Shown here: positions 14,331-15,751 of the stretch, piece by piece
Layout of the letters: every line of letters begins with the position of its first letter
Position numbering within the stretch: position 1 is the first letter of the stretch
Source: an uncultured Sutterella sp.
Lineage (GTDB): Bacteria > Pseudomonadota > Gammaproteobacteria > Burkholderiales > Burkholderiaceae_F
DNA length: 15,751 nt
Assembly (NCBI GenBank): GCA_905202595.1
Contig: CAJKSP010000049.1
Coordinates: 1-15,751 of the forward strand
Direction: 5' to 3'
The notes under the pieces: generated by a model
The model's database searches: none
What the model was told of the DNA's origin: nothing
The model's input: the letters and a program-made list of their open reading frames with translations, nothing else
Translations under genes and position numbers: made by a program

Positions 14331-15606
14331 TGAAGGCGGCTCGGCGACCGAAAAGCGCTGCTGCAAGCAACGTGTTGCCGACTACGGAATTGCGTCCGTG
14401 CACGCCCCCAGTCACGTCGCCTGCGGCAAACAGCCCGGGAATCACGCGTCCTGTTCGATCGAGCACTTCGCCGTCGGCGGAAATCAAAATGCCGCCGAGC
14501 GTCGTCAGCATTTCGACTGCCAGTTCTATGCCGATCAATCTCTGCGGATCGAGGGCTTCAGGCATCGTCTCCATGCGTCGTCCAAAAGGATCTGCTTGGC
14601 CGGAACGAAGATGCATGTTGAAGTCGTCGATTGTCTGCTTAAGTTCAGCTGCCGGCAATCCCAGCCGTTGCGCAAGGTCTTGCACGGGCAGCGCATCTGC
14701 GAGACTTTCCGGATTCATCCAATTGGGCGTGCCAATGAAAAAGAATCGTCCGTTGGTTCGATTGAGAAGCTCTTCGATGAAATTGATGCTTCGAAGATCT
14801 TCCTGCAGAAATCGATGACCGCTTGCGTCCACAGCAATGATGTTGGCTGGATTTCTAAAAAAAGGAGGAACCTCCTTACTGTCGGCAGCAGTAATCCGTT
14901 TCTGCGAGTACGAGAGATGCAGGCTCTGCGCCCCGAGATTCTCCAGCAGCCGCAGTCCCGTAGCGATGCTGGATGGCGCCGGAATGATCCTCGTTTTGAC
15001 TAGGCGCGGATCCTCCAGAAAAAGCTTGCGCCGATCACCGGCAAAGTGTCCTGCGGCAACGATCACGCAATCAGCCTGCCAGGATCGGGGGTGCGCGCGG
15101 GTCCCGGAACGAACGATATAACCGCTTCTGCGGCGCTGCACGTCGAACACGGGCTCGTTGAAGGCAAAGCGAACGCCAAGCCGCTTAGCTTCCGAATAAA
15201 GCGGAGTGATATATCCCGCAGGCGTCCGGCTTTTCGGCAGATGAAGACGCGGGAAAAAGCTGCGATCTGCCATGAAAAGATGATCGTCAAATGCGACCCC
15301 GACAGCTTCAAGCCAGGTAATGGTGGCCGACGACTCATAGGCAAGCCGCTCCACGAGCGATAACTGTCCGCGCCGGCCGCCAGCACTGAAGGTAATGGCA
15401 ATGTACTGTTCGGGATTGTCCTCAAGACCGAACACACGAAGCCGCCTCGGATCAACGCCGCCCATCAGACCGTCCGAGCGAAGCGTCAAGCCGCCGGGCA
15501 CTGCCTGGGCTTCAAGCACCTGCACGCTCATTCCGCGTTCGGCAGCCGTCACAGCGGCGCAAAGGCCGGCTATGCCCGCGCCTACAACCACAACCTTTTT
15601 AGCCAA
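14308..15606 (-). CDS. Cytoplasmic FAD-binding protein, diverged member of the fumarate reductase/flavocytochrome c superfamily
   Basis: The 432-residue protein (from TTG at 15606) begins directly with the FAD-binding strand AKKVVVVGAGIAGLCAAV and has no export signal. Further family marks are GGLTLRSDGLMGG, DCVIVAAGHFAG, VDASGHRFLQED, LTTLGGILIS and GVHGRNSVVGNTLLAAALFGRRA at the C-terminus. Every catalytic position of fumarate reductase is changed: the proton-donor Arg aligns with Ser (LQEDLRSI), the HTMGG His with Thr, and the HGxNR Arg with Ser. It may therefore be an oxidase, dehydrogenase or isomerase-type flavoenzyme. Start choice: GGGAG lies 7 bases before the TTG but only 1 base before the GTG at 15612, which would add two residues. 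It is convergent to the regulator gene and is the only minus-strand gene in the right part. Confidence 0.85.
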   Translation of the reverse strand: MAKKVVVVGAGIAGLCAAVTAAERGMSVQVLEAQAVPGGLTLRSDGLMGGVDPRRLRVFGLEDNPEQYIAITFSAGGRRGQLSLVERLAYESSATITWLEAVGVAFDDHLFMADRSFFPRLHLPKSRTPAGYITPLYSEAKRLGVRFAFNEPVFDVQRRRSGYIVRSGTRAHPRSWQADCVIVAAGHFAGDRRKLFLEDPRLVKTRIIPAPSSIATGLRLLENLGAQSLHLSYSQKRITAADSKEVPPFFRNPANIIAVDASGHRFLQEDLRSINFIEELLNRTNGRFFFIGTPNWMNPESLADALPVQDLAQRLGLPAAELKQTIDDFNMHLRSGQADPFGRRMETMPEALDPQRLIGIELAVEMLTTLGGILISADGEVLDRTGRVIPGLFAAGDVTGGVHGRNSVVGNTLLAAALFGRRAAFKASSWLA

Positions 15607-15685
15607 GACCACTCTCCCTTGTACGCATTAAAGCATTCTATTGTCTGAGACTACGCCTCCCAAACGCCTGCAGGCATTACCAACC

Positions 15686-15727
15686 GCGCCTTATATCCCC
15701 GTCTTTCAAGACGGGGATATAAGGCGC
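15686..15727. repeat. 42-bp palindrome, 20-bp perfect arms, at the right edge
   Basis: GCGCCTTATATCCCCGTCTT is followed by TC and its exact reverse complement. The core CCCCGTC-TTTCAA-GACGGGG resembles stem-loops at the ends of IS200/IS605-type elements. No T tract follows on either strand, although it could still end transcription of a gene converging from beyond the window. It lies 80 bases upstream of the minus-strand flavoprotein start. Confidence 0.75.
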
Positions 15728-15751
15728 TGCGCGCAAGTGCAAATCAAGCGG

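Overview
The window looks like a stretch of chromosome from a Gram-negative, probably anaerobic or microaerophilic gut betaproteobacterium of the Sutterellaceae type. This is an inference from four things: a Burkholderiales-style general porin, a FadL-type outer-membrane protein, a Tat-exported 'naked' flavoprotein of the fumarate-reductase superfamily, and a TtrS/TtrR-like two-component system. There are no rRNAs, tRNAs or CRISPR arrays.

Left part (1-6285) is accessory and decayed. It holds the tail of a helix-turn-helix protein at the left edge, a FadL/OmpP1-family gene on the minus strand (387-1664), and about 1.8 kb of gene relics (1776-3294). The relics include a TnpB-element tail, a pair of diverged direct repeats, a fragment resembling the end of the next gene, and a frameshifted unrecognised ORF. 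Hidden among them is a well-formed 45-codon membrane-peptide ORF (2448-2585, minus). An intact AlbA_2/HATPase/winged-helix regulator-like gene (3535-5040) follows, then a degraded tnpB (5277-5903). An almost identical 56/57-bp inverted repeat (45-101 and 5221-5276) brackets the fadL-to-AlbA_2 segment.

Right part (6286-15606) is compact and coherent. On the plus strand lie a porin, a periplasmic FAD reductase-like protein with a twin-arginine signal, an M20-family amidohydrolase, an MFS transporter, a sensor kinase with a periplasmic phosphate/phosphonate-binding-like sensor domain, and a FixJ/TtrR-type response regulator overlapping the kinase gene. A second, cytoplasmic flavoprotein of the same superfamily is convergent to the regulator. 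The simplest reading is a regulated uptake and metabolism module: the porin admits a small molecule, the kinase senses it in the periplasm, the exported flavoprotein may reduce it, and the MFS protein and amidohydrolase import and hydrolyse it or its product. The substrate is unknown. Both flavoproteins lack the proton-donating Arg and substrate His residues of true fumarate reductases, so the chemistry is probably not fumarate reduction. The electron-donor partner is not in the window.

The right edge carries a perfect 20-bp-arm palindrome (15686-15727).
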